A DNA stretch of 64,000 nucleotides from DATLMR01 sp035634255. Lineage in GTDB: Bacteria; Acidobacteriota; Blastocatellia; UBA7656. Positions 8,634-16,447 of this stretch are shown in pieces (the first letter of the stretch is position 1; every line of letters begins with the position of its first letter). The notes under the pieces are model-generated. The model did no database searches. It saw only the letters and a program-made list of their open reading frames with translations, and was not told the origin of the DNA. Location of the stretch: the NCBI GenBank assembly GCA_035634255.1, contig DASQDI010000107.1, forward strand, positions 27,552-91,551. Direction: 5' to 3'. Made by a program: the position numbers and the translations under genes.

Positions 8634-9164
8634 ATGCTGAGCCAGGAAATAAAGCTCAAAGCTACCCCCCAAACCAGTCATAGCAGGCGAGCGAGCGCTT
8701 CTCTCGCCGCCATTATTTTAGGAGTTCTGCTCCTGCCATACGGCTGCGCCGGGAAGGGGACGGAGGCGGGCGATCCGTCCAACGCCAACCAATCGTTAAC
8801 GGCCGGCGACAATAGTTTCATAACGTCAATCAACGGAGGCGAGTTCTCGAAGGAGAAAGAGAGGTACGAAGGCGGGTACCGTTTGGAGATAGAAGGGACA
8901 TTCCCCGACCCCTCAGCGAAAGCTTACATAGTCGTGAAGCCGGAAAGACAGGACTACTTTCACATTCAGTCGAGCGTCGTCAGGACCACGGGGACCAACT
9001 GGATCGGGCAGGCTTTTCTCGGGGAGCCGGAGTCGGGCATCGGCGAGAGTTTTAATATCTTCGCCCTCTTCACCAGCGAGACCTACAGAGAGGGCGAGAA
9101 GTTAGAACGCGAGCCCGAAGGGGCCAGGTCGGCGGTCATAAAATACACGAGGACCCAAAATTGA
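8634..9164 (+). CDS. Putative lipoprotein of unknown function
   Basis: This 176-residue protein has a basic N-region, a hydrophobic stretch (ASLAAIILGVLLLPYG) and a cysteine at residue 38 in LLPYGC. That is consistent with a lipobox, although the residues at -3 and -2 (Pro, Tyr) are not ideal. The mature part is soluble and beta-rich with no domain I recognise. A strong ribosome binding site (AAGGAG, 7 nt from ATG) supports the start. It converges on zapA; no operon partner is evident. Confidence 0.6.
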   Translation: MLSQEIKLKATPQTSHSRRASASLAAIILGVLLLPYGCAGKGTEAGDPSNANQSLTAGDNSFITSINGGEFSKEKERYEGGYRLEIEGTFPDPSAKAYIVVKPERQDYFHIQSSVVRTTGTNWIGQAFLGEPESGIGESFNIFALFTSETYREGEKLEREPEGARSAVIKYTRTQN

Positions 9165-9168
9165 GCGG

Positions 9169-9192
9169 CCCCACGTAACCGCTTTCGTGGGG
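9169..9192. terminator. Hairpin between convergent lipoprotein gene and zapA
   Basis: CCCCACG (9169-9175) pairs with CGTGGGG (9186-9192) around a 10-nt loop, in the 30-nt space between the converging stop codons. It may serve both transcripts; T-runs are absent. Confidence 0.4.
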
Positions 9193-9194
9193 GC

Positions 9195-9512
9195 TCACTT
9201 GCTCTGTTCGACGGAGTCGGACCTGAGGAACTGGTCCAGCAGTTCGGCGTAACGCGCGCTGCGGTCCGCGATCTCTTCTTCGGTGCCCCGCATCTCCTTG
9301 CGGGCCTGGAACAGCTCGTCCGCGATCTGAAGCGCGGCCAGGATCGCGACCCGGAGCGAGTCGACCGTCATCGTGGCCCGAGCGATCTCGTTCATGCGCA
9401 TGTCCACGTGGTCGGCCAGTTCCTGAATGTAATCCGGGTCGTGGTCGCTCCGCAGGTTGTAGGTCTGGTTGTAGATCACGACCTTGTGCGGCTGGCTGGG
9501 GTTGTTATCCAT
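9195..9512 (-). CDS. zapA: Cell division protein ZapA
   Basis: This 105-residue ZapA-family protein crosslinks FtsZ protofilaments at the Z-ring. The N-terminal beta-strand region (VVIYNQTYNLRSDHDPDYIQ) is followed by the helix with VDSLRVAILAALQIADEL and a C-terminal coiled-coil, as in the family. It follows, on the same strand, a small coiled-coil gene and pheT, a gene order often seen for zapA-zapB pairs. Confidence 0.85.
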   Translation of the reverse strand: MDNNPSQPHKVVIYNQTYNLRSDHDPDYIQELADHVDMRMNEIARATMTVDSLRVAILAALQIADELFQARKEMRGTEEEIADRSARYAELLDQFLRSDSVEQSK

Positions 9513-9533
9513 ACTCTTGCTCGCTACCGTCTA

Positions 9534-9815
9534 TCACTTCTTTGCAGCCTCTGCGGGCTCCAGGTCGAGCACCGCGATGGCGTCCAGCATCGCCTCCACC
9601 TTGAGCTTGATAGTGTCGCGCTCGTTGAGCAGGCGCTCGACCTGTAATTCGAGCCGCTCTTTCTCGTCGCTCAACTGGGTTAGCTCGCGCCGCATCGTGA
9701 GGACTTCGCGTTCGAGCGATTCGCGCTCCTGCCGCTCGCGCTTGAATTGCTCTATCGTGCGATAAATCTTGTCTTCAAGGTGCGAAAACTTTTCCAGACC
9801 GTAGATACCGCTCAC
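9534..9815 (-). CDS. Small coiled-coil protein, ZapB-like
   Basis: This 93-residue protein is almost entirely a heptad-rich coiled coil, visible in the segment ESLEREVLTMRRELTQLSDE and onwards. It starts with a short MSGIYGLEKFSHLEDK lead and ends in an Ala/Glu/Lys-rich tail. The gene lies 21 nt upstream of zapA and just downstream of pheT. Size, composition and position suggest a ZapB-like partner linking ZapA/FtsZ with other division factors. Sequence identity to ZapB cannot be judged by eye because coiled coils are low in information. Confidence 0.6.
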   Translation of the reverse strand: MSGIYGLEKFSHLEDKIYRTIEQFKRERQERESLEREVLTMRRELTQLSDEKERLELQVERLLNERDTIKLKVEAMLDAIAVLDLEPAEAAKK

Positions 9816-9853
9816 CGGGCCTCCTCGTCTCCGATCCCTCTGTCGGGACCGAC

Positions 9854-11902
9854 CTATCGAAGTTGCGCACCGAACCGGTTTTGCAAAGTCTCTCTCACCC
9901 GTTCGTGCATTACACTGACTTCTTCATCAACGAGGGTTCTGCCGTCGCCCCTGTAGGTCACGCGGAAGGCGAGCGACCGGAACCCCTCCGGCATCCCCTT
10001 GCCCTTATACATGTCAAAGACTTTCACCGAGACTATCTCTTCGATCCCGAGCTCGCCTATAGCCTTCTCGACCTCGCCCCACTGAACGTCTTCGGGCAGC
10101 AGCGCCGATACGTCGCGCGAGACCGCCGGGAGGCGCGGCAATGCGCTGTAGAGCACCGGGTCCGGGTCGAGCTCCAACAACTTCTCGAACTCGATCTCGC
10201 CCACGTACACCGGCTGGCGGAACTTGTATGAAGAGGCGACCCGCGGGTGAATGCGCCCGAACCGCGCAACCTCGATGCCGTCTCTTTGAAAGGCCGCCGA
10301 TTGTCCGGGATGGAGGTATTCTACACGGGACCGCTCAATTGTAAAGCCCGATAAGTTGAGCGCGCCGAAAATCACCTCGACCACCCCCTTGAGGTCGTAG
10401 AAATCGAGGGGCCTCACCCCGCGCCAGCCCTCCGCGCCGAGCGCCCCGCTCATGACCAAGCCCAGAACCTCCCGCTCGAACGGGCGCTCCCCTTCGCCCC
10501 TCGACTCGAAGACGCGGCCGAATTCGTAAAGCTTAACGTCGCGGGTCCCGTGGTTGAAGTTGCGCTGCAAGGCATCGAGCAGCCCCGTGAGCAGAGAGGT
10601 CCGCATCAACGATTCGTTCACGTCGATGGGGTTGACGATCCCGACGGGCCGCGCGTCTCCCGCCCTGAATATCCGGTCGCGGTCCGCGTTGACGAAGCTG
10701 AAAGAGATCGCCTCGTCGAAGCCGAGCCCCGAAAGGGCGCTTTGCAACCGATTCCTGCGCCTCTCCCCCGGAAGGTAGCTGCCCAACCCGCTCCACGACG
10801 GGAGCGACGTTTCGACGAGCTCATAGCCCACATGGCGCGCCACCTCTTCGACGAGGTCTTCTTCCAGAGACACGTCGACGCGGAAGGAAGGGGCGACGGC
10901 CTCCAGTTCCCCCCCGGTCTGGGAAAGCTCGACCTCGAAGCCGAGCGAGCGCAGTATGTCGGAGGCCCTTTCGATATCGACCTTCAGGCCCGTGAGCCGC
11001 TCGACGCGCGTCTCGCGCAGGCGGACCGGCTTGTGCCGAAGCCTCTTCGGGTGGGCGTCGACCGCGCCGCGCGCGACCTCGCCCCCGGCTACCTCTTTGA
11101 TGAGCGACGCGACGCGGTCCGCCGCCCGCGCCTGCGCGTCGAAGTCGGCCCCCCGCTCGAACCTGTGAGACGCTTCGGTGGCGAGCCCGAGCGCGCGGGC
11201 CGTCTGCCTGATAGATTGCGGGGTGAAGTACGCGCTTTCGATCAGCACGTCGGTCGTGCTCTCGTTAATCTCGGTCTCTTCGCCACCCATGACCCCCGCG
11301 ACGGCGACTGCCCTCTCCGCGTCCGCGATGATGAGCATGTCGTCGCGGAGTTCGCGCGGGACTCCGTCGAGCGTGGTCAACCGCTCTCCTCCGCGCGCGA
11401 GGCGCACCACGATGCGCTTCCCGCGCAGGAGGTTCAGGTCGAACGCATGCGTGGGCTGCCCCATCTCGAACATCACGTAGTTGCTGATGTCCGCGACGTT
11501 GTTGACGGTGCGCTGGCCGACCGCTTCCAGCCTGTCGACGAGCCACCGGGGCGAAGGGCCCACCTTGACGTTGCGGACCACGCGCGCGACGTAGCGCGGG
11601 CAGAGGTCCGCGTCCAGTATCTCGACCGAAGTGATGCCTTCGACCGGCTCGTCGCTCTCACTCACCCCGGCGGCGCTCCACTTGAGGGAGGTGCCGCAAA
11701 CGAGCGCGGCTTCGCGCGCGATGCCGAGGTGGGAGAGGCCGTCGGGCCTGTTTGATGTCACGTCGACGTCGAGTATGTAGTCGTCGCCCGACTGGTCGAC
11801 GGAGTCGACCACGAAGCCGACCATCGCCAGCCTGTCGGCGAGCTCGCGCGGGGCGAGCGTGAGATCGACGAGCTCGCCCAGCCACTTGTAACTGATCTTC
11901 AT
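9854..11902 (-). CDS. pheT: Phenylalanyl-tRNA synthetase beta subunit, short form
   Basis: This 682-residue PheT begins with the typical MKISYKWLGELVDLTLAPRE. It contains the B5 and B3/4 regions and ends with the ferredoxin-fold anticodon-binding domain (SRDVSALLPEDVQWGEV ... LVDEEVSVMHERVRETL). The EMAP/OB-fold tRNA-binding domain, normally about 110 residues inserted after residue 40, is missing: MVGFVVDSVDQSGDDY runs straight into LDVDVTSNRPDGLSH. With PheS it charges tRNA-Phe and edits Tyr. The ATG at 11902 overlaps the stop of the upstream Rossmann-protein gene by 4 nt. The open frame continues upstream only as an alternate frame of that gene. Confidence 0.93.
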   Translation of the reverse strand: MKISYKWLGELVDLTLAPRELADRLAMVGFVVDSVDQSGDDYILDVDVTSNRPDGLSHLGIAREAALVCGTSLKWSAAGVSESDEPVEGITSVEILDADLCPRYVARVVRNVKVGPSPRWLVDRLEAVGQRTVNNVADISNYVMFEMGQPTHAFDLNLLRGKRIVVRLARGGERLTTLDGVPRELRDDMLIIADAERAVAVAGVMGGEETEINESTTDVLIESAYFTPQSIRQTARALGLATEASHRFERGADFDAQARAADRVASLIKEVAGGEVARGAVDAHPKRLRHKPVRLRETRVERLTGLKVDIERASDILRSLGFEVELSQTGGELEAVAPSFRVDVSLEEDLVEEVARHVGYELVETSLPSWSGLGSYLPGERRRNRLQSALSGLGFDEAISFSFVNADRDRIFRAGDARPVGIVNPIDVNESLMRTSLLTGLLDALQRNFNHGTRDVKLYEFGRVFESRGEGERPFEREVLGLVMSGALGAEGWRGVRPLDFYDLKGVVEVIFGALNLSGFTIERSRVEYLHPGQSAAFQRDGIEVARFGRIHPRVASSYKFRQPVYVGEIEFEKLLELDPDPVLYSALPRLPAVSRDVSALLPEDVQWGEVEKAIGELGIEEIVSVKVFDMYKGKGMPEGFRSLAFRVTYRGDGRTLVDEEVSVMHERVRETLQNRFGAQLR

Positions 11903-13626
11903 TTGATACGGTACCCTTCTTCTTCGTTGTTGAAAATCCAGCCCACGATCTCCCCGATGCGAATCTCCTCGCTCCTGTAGGCTTCCATCGTTATGGCGGC
12001 GGACCCCTGAAGGTGAATCTTCTGGGCGGACCTGAGCATCCGTCGGAATCGCTCCTGCCACCGCTCGAAGTTCTTCGGCCTGAGATCGATCCACCCGCGC
12101 TCGGCCCATTCGTCTATGCAGCCCGGACCCACCGGGAGCCGCGCGCTGCCCGCGTACTCCGGCACGTTCACGCGCGGCCCGCGCACCAGGCGGTCCCCGT
12201 CGGGCGTCAGTATCGGGATGCCTATCGAGACAATGGTGTTGCGCAAGTCTCTGTGGCGTTGAACGTACCTCCACAGGTCCTGCGAGACTTTCGCGGGGTC
12301 GGCCTCCAGCACCGCCCGAAGCGTGTGGTACTTGATCTTGAGCAGGTGCGTTTCGTAAAGCAGCTTCGTGAGCTTGGGGGGGCCGAGCTCGCCCGTCGCA
12401 ATCGAGTACGAGTTGGTCTCGCGCTCGAGCCTGCGCATCGCCTCGATGGCCGAGCCGCGCAGGTAGCCCGCGCGGTAGCTGGGGTTCATGATCGACCCGT
12501 CGATTGCCGCGATCACGTCGACCCCGGTGTTGCTGCCTTTAATTTCGAGGACGACGTTGCGCGCGATCTCTTCGGGGGTGACGAACTCCATCTGATTTAT
12601 CGACGTGACGGCCTCGAACTCCCCCCGCGCGAAGAAGCCGTTCTCCCCGGTGTCGACCCCGACCATCTCAAGCTCCCTGAGCTTCCGGAAATTCTCCTTC
12701 GGCAGGGCGAGCTCAAGCTCCCCGTCGAGCGCCTGCGGTTTCGAGGCGTAGATGTGGACCGGGGAGTTGTCGCGCCTGTTCCTGAGTGATTGGAACGTGA
12801 CCTTCTTGTAGCCTATCATCGCGCCCGGCTTCACCTCTTTGACTATCGGGCCGCCAGGGGTGCGCGCCATCAGGAACATCAGCCCGGTGTGCGCGAAAGC
12901 GACGGCGGTCTTAGACATCAGCTTGGCCGACGGCTTGTCCTCGCCATGCGTGTACGGGATGTTGAGGCCCATCCCCCCCGTCCCCGTCGTCCCGACCTTC
13001 ACGTACACACGCGTGCCGACCTCCACCATGGCGCGGTAGAGCAGTTGGGTGTGCCGGATCAGTTGCGGGATGGACTGAGAGACGAGGAGGGTTTCGAGCG
13101 TGCGCTCGAACGACTTCCGGTTCTCCCATATCTGCTTCAGGTCTCGGTCCGAGATCCTCTCGCCGATGAAGTCGAGAGCCTTACGCACCTCAATCGAGTT
13201 CGTGTATACGTCCTGGTAGCTGATGCCGGAGGCCGTGTTCACGCAGTCGATCAGCACGTCCGGCCTGTGCTCGCGGACGGCCGAAGCGAGCATGGACCTC
13301 TCGTAAGCCTGTTCGAGCGGGCCGAAGAGGTCTTCGTACAGGGCGCGCCTCCGCGACGCGCCGGAGACCAGCTCCGACCGGTCCTCCCTCGCGAACTCGG
13401 ACCGCACGAAGAGGTTCCCCCACAGCTCGACGAAGGCGACCGAGGGGAACTCTTTTTTAAGCTCGTGCGTGAGCTCGCGGACCTCTTTCTGGTAGAGGGA
13501 AGCGATCACGATCTTTTCGGGGCGCAGCTCGCGCGCCGTCTGCCGGGCTATCTGCGCGCCGACCAGCCCCGCGCCGCCGAGTATCAGAATGCTCTTGTCG
13601 CTGGATTGATTTCCGCTATTGGGCAT
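11899..13626 (-). CDS. NAD(P)-binding Rossmann/SDR-like protein inserted between pheS and pheT
   Basis: This 575-residue protein has an N-terminal dinucleotide-binding motif (ILILGGAGLVGAQIARQTAR, Gly-x2-Gly-x2-Gly type) followed by DVLIDCVNTASGISYQDVYT. The segment GTRVYVKVGTTGTGGMGLNI, then PYTHGED, lies where short-chain dehydrogenases place active-site and cofactor-contact residues, but no classical YxxxK is obvious. The C-terminal 200 residues match nothing I know. It sits between pheS (43 nt away) and pheT (4-nt ATGA overlap), so it is made together with the synthetase. A role in tRNA-Phe or phenylalanine metabolism is only a contextual inference. The enzymatic reaction is unknown. Confidence 0.6.
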   Translation of the reverse strand: MPNSGNQSSDKSILILGGAGLVGAQIARQTARELRPEKIVIASLYQKEVRELTHELKKEFPSVAFVELWGNLFVRSEFAREDRSELVSGASRRRALYEDLFGPLEQAYERSMLASAVREHRPDVLIDCVNTASGISYQDVYTNSIEVRKALDFIGERISDRDLKQIWENRKSFERTLETLLVSQSIPQLIRHTQLLYRAMVEVGTRVYVKVGTTGTGGMGLNIPYTHGEDKPSAKLMSKTAVAFAHTGLMFLMARTPGGPIVKEVKPGAMIGYKKVTFQSLRNRRDNSPVHIYASKPQALDGELELALPKENFRKLRELEMVGVDTGENGFFARGEFEAVTSINQMEFVTPEEIARNVVLEIKGSNTGVDVIAAIDGSIMNPSYRAGYLRGSAIEAMRRLERETNSYSIATGELGPPKLTKLLYETHLLKIKYHTLRAVLEADPAKVSQDLWRYVQRHRDLRNTIVSIGIPILTPDGDRLVRGPRVNVPEYAGSARLPVGPGCIDEWAERGWIDLRPKNFERWQERFRRMLRSAQKIHLQGSAAITMEAYRSEEIRIGEIVGWIFNNEEEGYRIK

Positions 13627-13669
13627 CGGTTGAACCGGACAGAGAGTCGTAGAAATTAGTGACCGGGCT

Positions 13670-14695
13670 TCACGCGAACTGCTCCAGGAACCTCACGTCG
13701 TTCTCGAAGAGCAGCCGGATGTCGTCGATGTCGTACATCCTCCCGGCCATGCGGTCGATCCCGAGGCCGAAGGCGAAGCCGGAATACTCTTCGGGATCGA
13801 TGCCCACCGTCCTCAGGACGTTGGGGTGGACCATGCCGCTCCCCCCGAGCTCGATCCAGCCGGAGCCCTTGCAGACGCGGCAGCCCGCGCCGCCGCAGAC
13901 GTAGCAGCTGAAGTCGACCTCGGCCGACGGCTCGGTGAAGGGGAAGTAGGACGGGCGGAAACGCGTCTTCAGGTTCGCCCCGAACATCATCTCAACGAAC
14001 TTCTGTAGCGTCCCCTTCAAGTCGGCGAGAGTTATGTGGCGGTCCACGGCCAGCCCCTCGACCTGAAAAAACATCGGGTTGTGAGTCGGGTCGGGGGTGT
14101 CGCGGCGGAAGACCCGGCCCGGAGAGATGACCCTGAGCGGGGGCGACTGGTGCTGCATCGTGTGAATCTGCACGGTCGAGGTCTGGCTCCGCAGGGCTAG
14201 GTCCCCGGAGACGTAGAACGTGTCGGCCGAGTCGCGGGCCGGGTGGCCCTGAGGGATGTTCAGGGCGTCGAAATTATAGAAGCTCGTCTCGATCTCCGGC
14301 CCCGCCTTGACCGAATACCCCATCGCCACGAAGATCTCTTCGATCCTGCGGCGCACGAGGGTGATCGGGTGGAGGTGGCCCTGCCGCGGCGAAGTGCCCG
14401 CGAGCGTGATGTCGATCTTCTCGCGTTCGAGCGCCGAGGCTTCGAGCTGGGCCGCGAACCTTTCGGACAGCCCCTTGATCGCGCCTTCGACCTCGTCGCT
14501 CAGTTCGTTGATGAGGCGGCCGAACTCCGCGCGCTCGTCGGGCGAGAGCGAGCCCACGCGCTTCTTCTCCGAAGCTATCAGGCCCGACTTCCGCCCGAGG
14601 TACTTGTCGCGGAGCGCCGCGAGTCCGTCGGGCGTCTCCACGGCCTTGAGGTCTTCGAAGAACCGGCTTTTAAGGTTACTGAGCTTTTCGTCCAT
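13670..14695 (-). CDS. pheS: Phenylalanyl-tRNA synthetase alpha subunit
   Basis: This 341-residue catalytic subunit has an N-terminal coiled coil (SNLKSRFFEDLKAVE). The class II motif 2 region includes VISPGRVFRRDTPDPTHN and FFQVEGLAVD. Motif 3 is in FAFGLGIDRMAGRMYDIDDI. Four cysteines in CYVCGGAGCRVCKGSGW resemble a zinc-binding insertion found in several bacterial PheS proteins. It works as an alpha2-beta2 enzyme with PheT, whose gene is separated from it by one extra gene. A hairpin with a T-rich tail lies just upstream. Confidence 0.95.
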   Translation of the reverse strand: MDEKLSNLKSRFFEDLKAVETPDGLAALRDKYLGRKSGLIASEKKRVGSLSPDERAEFGRLINELSDEVEGAIKGLSERFAAQLEASALEREKIDITLAGTSPRQGHLHPITLVRRRIEEIFVAMGYSVKAGPEIETSFYNFDALNIPQGHPARDSADTFYVSGDLALRSQTSTVQIHTMQHQSPPLRVISPGRVFRRDTPDPTHNPMFFQVEGLAVDRHITLADLKGTLQKFVEMMFGANLKTRFRPSYFPFTEPSAEVDFSCYVCGGAGCRVCKGSGWIELGGSGMVHPNVLRTVGIDPEEYSGFAFGLGIDRMAGRMYDIDDIRLLFENDVRFLEQFA

Positions 14696-14704
14696 ATCGA
14701 GGTA

Positions 14705-14740
14705 TAAAGCAAAGAGGGGGCGCAGACAACCCGCGCCCCC
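14705..14740 (-). terminator. Intrinsic terminator or attenuator between rplT and pheS
   Basis: On the minus strand a GC stem (GGGGGCGC at 14733-14740 pairing with GCGCCCCC at 14716-14723, 9-nt loop) is followed by TCTTTGCTTTAT. That is an acceptable intrinsic terminator directly upstream of pheS. It would uncouple ribosomal-protein expression from the synthetase or act in attenuation. Confidence 0.5.
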
Positions 14741-14761
14741 GCTTGCTGAACGGCGGACATG

Positions 14762-15145
14762 TTAAGCGGCGGACGCCTCCGTGCGGCTCGAATCGAGCGC
14801 CTCCTTCACGCGGCCCGAAAGCTCCGCGAAGGTCGCGGGCTCGTTGACGGCGAGGTCTGCCAGCACTTTCCGGTCCAGGGTTATTTCGGCGAGCTTCAGC
14901 CCGTGCATGAACTGGCTGTAGCTCAGGCCGTTCTCGCGGGCCGCCGCGCCGATCCGGACGATCCAGAGCGAGCGGAAGTCGCGCTTCTTGAGCTTGCGCC
15001 CGGTGAAGGCGAAATTAAGCGACCGCTCGACCTGCTCCTTCGCATGGCGGTAAAGTTTGCTCTTCGTCCCGCGGTACCCGCGGGCCAGTTTCAGAATCCC
15101 TTTGCGTTTTTGAAGTCTCTTGTTTCCACGTTTCGCGCGCGGCAT
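14762..15145 (-). CDS. rplT: 50S ribosomal protein L20
   Basis: This is a 127-residue L20. The basic N-terminal extension MPRAKRGNKRLQKRKGILKL is followed by ARGYRGTKSKLYRHAKEQVE. The globular part includes the family motif RDFRSLWIVRIGAAARENGL, then SYSQFMHGL. The ribosome binding site AAGGAGG is strong. It is third in the infC-rpmI-rplT order conserved across bacteria. L20 is essential for early 50S assembly and represses its own operon in several species. Confidence 0.97.
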   Translation of the reverse strand: MPRAKRGNKRLQKRKGILKLARGYRGTKSKLYRHAKEQVERSLNFAFTGRKLKKRDFRSLWIVRIGAAARENGLSYSQFMHGLKLAEITLDRKVLADLAVNEPATFAELSGRVKEALDSSRTEASAA

Positions 15146-15183
15146 AAATCCTCCTTACTTACCTTATAAGGCTATGAGTGCGG

Positions 15184-15387
15184 TTAGCTCCGGCCATAGG
15201 GGAGCATACGCTTGACCAGGGGCGTGTCGGCTTCCGCGACCATTACGTCGATGTCGAGATTGCGTTTCCGCTTCGCCGTCTTCTTGGTCAATATGTGCCG
15301 CGCGTGCGAGTGGCCGCGCTTTACTTTGCCGGTGGCAGTGAGGCGGAAGCGCTTCGCTGCCCCTTTGTGCGTTTTGAGTTTTGGCAT
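15184..15387 (-). CDS. rpmI: 50S ribosomal protein L35
   Basis: This 67-residue protein has the canonical L35 pattern MPKLKTHKGAAKRFRLTATG, then KVKRGHSHARHILTKKTAKR. AGGAGG precedes the start. It sits between infC and rplT as expected. Nothing is unusual. Confidence 0.97.
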   Translation of the reverse strand: MPKLKTHKGAAKRFRLTATGKVKRGHSHARHILTKKTAKRKRNLDIDVMVAEADTPLVKRMLPYGRS

Positions 15388-15411
15388 TATCCCTCCTACA
15401 ACTGAATAAGA

Positions 15412-15969
<558 letters not shown>

Positions 15970-16447
15970 AGCCTTTCCTCCTAAGCCGATTCGTCCGGCT
16001 CAAACAATTGAACAGCCCGAGTGGCACAGGCCATAGACCTCAGGCCCGCGCCGCGATCCGATTTTGCGCCGCCGGGACTGTCCCGGCGGTGGCCGGCGTC
16101 GGCTGGCCAGCCGAAGTGCCGGCGCGACCGGCAATCGGCCCGAAGATACGAATTCCAAGGCTGCAAACTATTGCTTTGCCCTTAACTGCTATGGTCAGAT
16201 CCTACGCCAGCGCCCTCGGCCTATCTGCGCGGCCCGCTCTGTGAAGCGCTCCGCCGCTCGATTCCAACTGCCTCGGGACTTCCGGAGCTGACGTAAAATA
16301 ATGGCGGCAGGCTCTACACCCGGCGGCCTGCCTTGTAACAAAACTAAGTCGAGATAGTACCAGATGGCCCCGAAAGAGCGCAAGCCTGACTCCCCCGCGG
16401 GTCAGGCTTGCCGGGGCGGCTGTCTGATCGGCCGCCCCGACACGGTT
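15970..16447 (-). promoter_or_regulatory. Structured leader region upstream of infC
   Basis: This 478-nt gap lies between infC and the end of the receptor gene. It contains the infC ribosome binding site, a 9-bp GC hairpin with a 3-nt loop (16069-16089), a perfect 16-nt palindrome (16099-16114) flanked by GCCGGC repeats, and a 7-bp hairpin (16306-16332). Terminator-like hairpins for the receptor gene lie at 16381-16439. No promoter could be assigned with confidence. The structured part may be an mRNA leader that controls the infC-rpmI-rplT operon, as L20 leaders do elsewhere, but no match to a known L20 site was made. Confidence 0.4.
16381..16439 (-). terminator. Tandem hairpins after the TonB-dependent receptor gene
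   Basis: Immediately after the stop at 16448 the minus strand forms a stem between 16412-16420 and 16431-16439 (CGGGGCGGC with GCCGCCCCG). A second stem forms between CAAGCCTGAC (16381-16390) and GTCAGGCTTG (16401-16410). A short CTTTC follows. Two back-to-back hairpins suggest an efficient transcription end. Confidence 0.6.

Noticed and set aside
11903..12274. Upstream extension of the pheT frame
   Set aside because: The extra residues come from an alternate frame of the Rossmann-protein gene; conserved PheT sequence starts at the ATG at 11902.
15970..16447. tRNA, 6S RNA or tmRNA gene in the infC upstream gap
   Set aside because: The hairpins do not fit a cloverleaf and no T-loop or other conserved element was seen.
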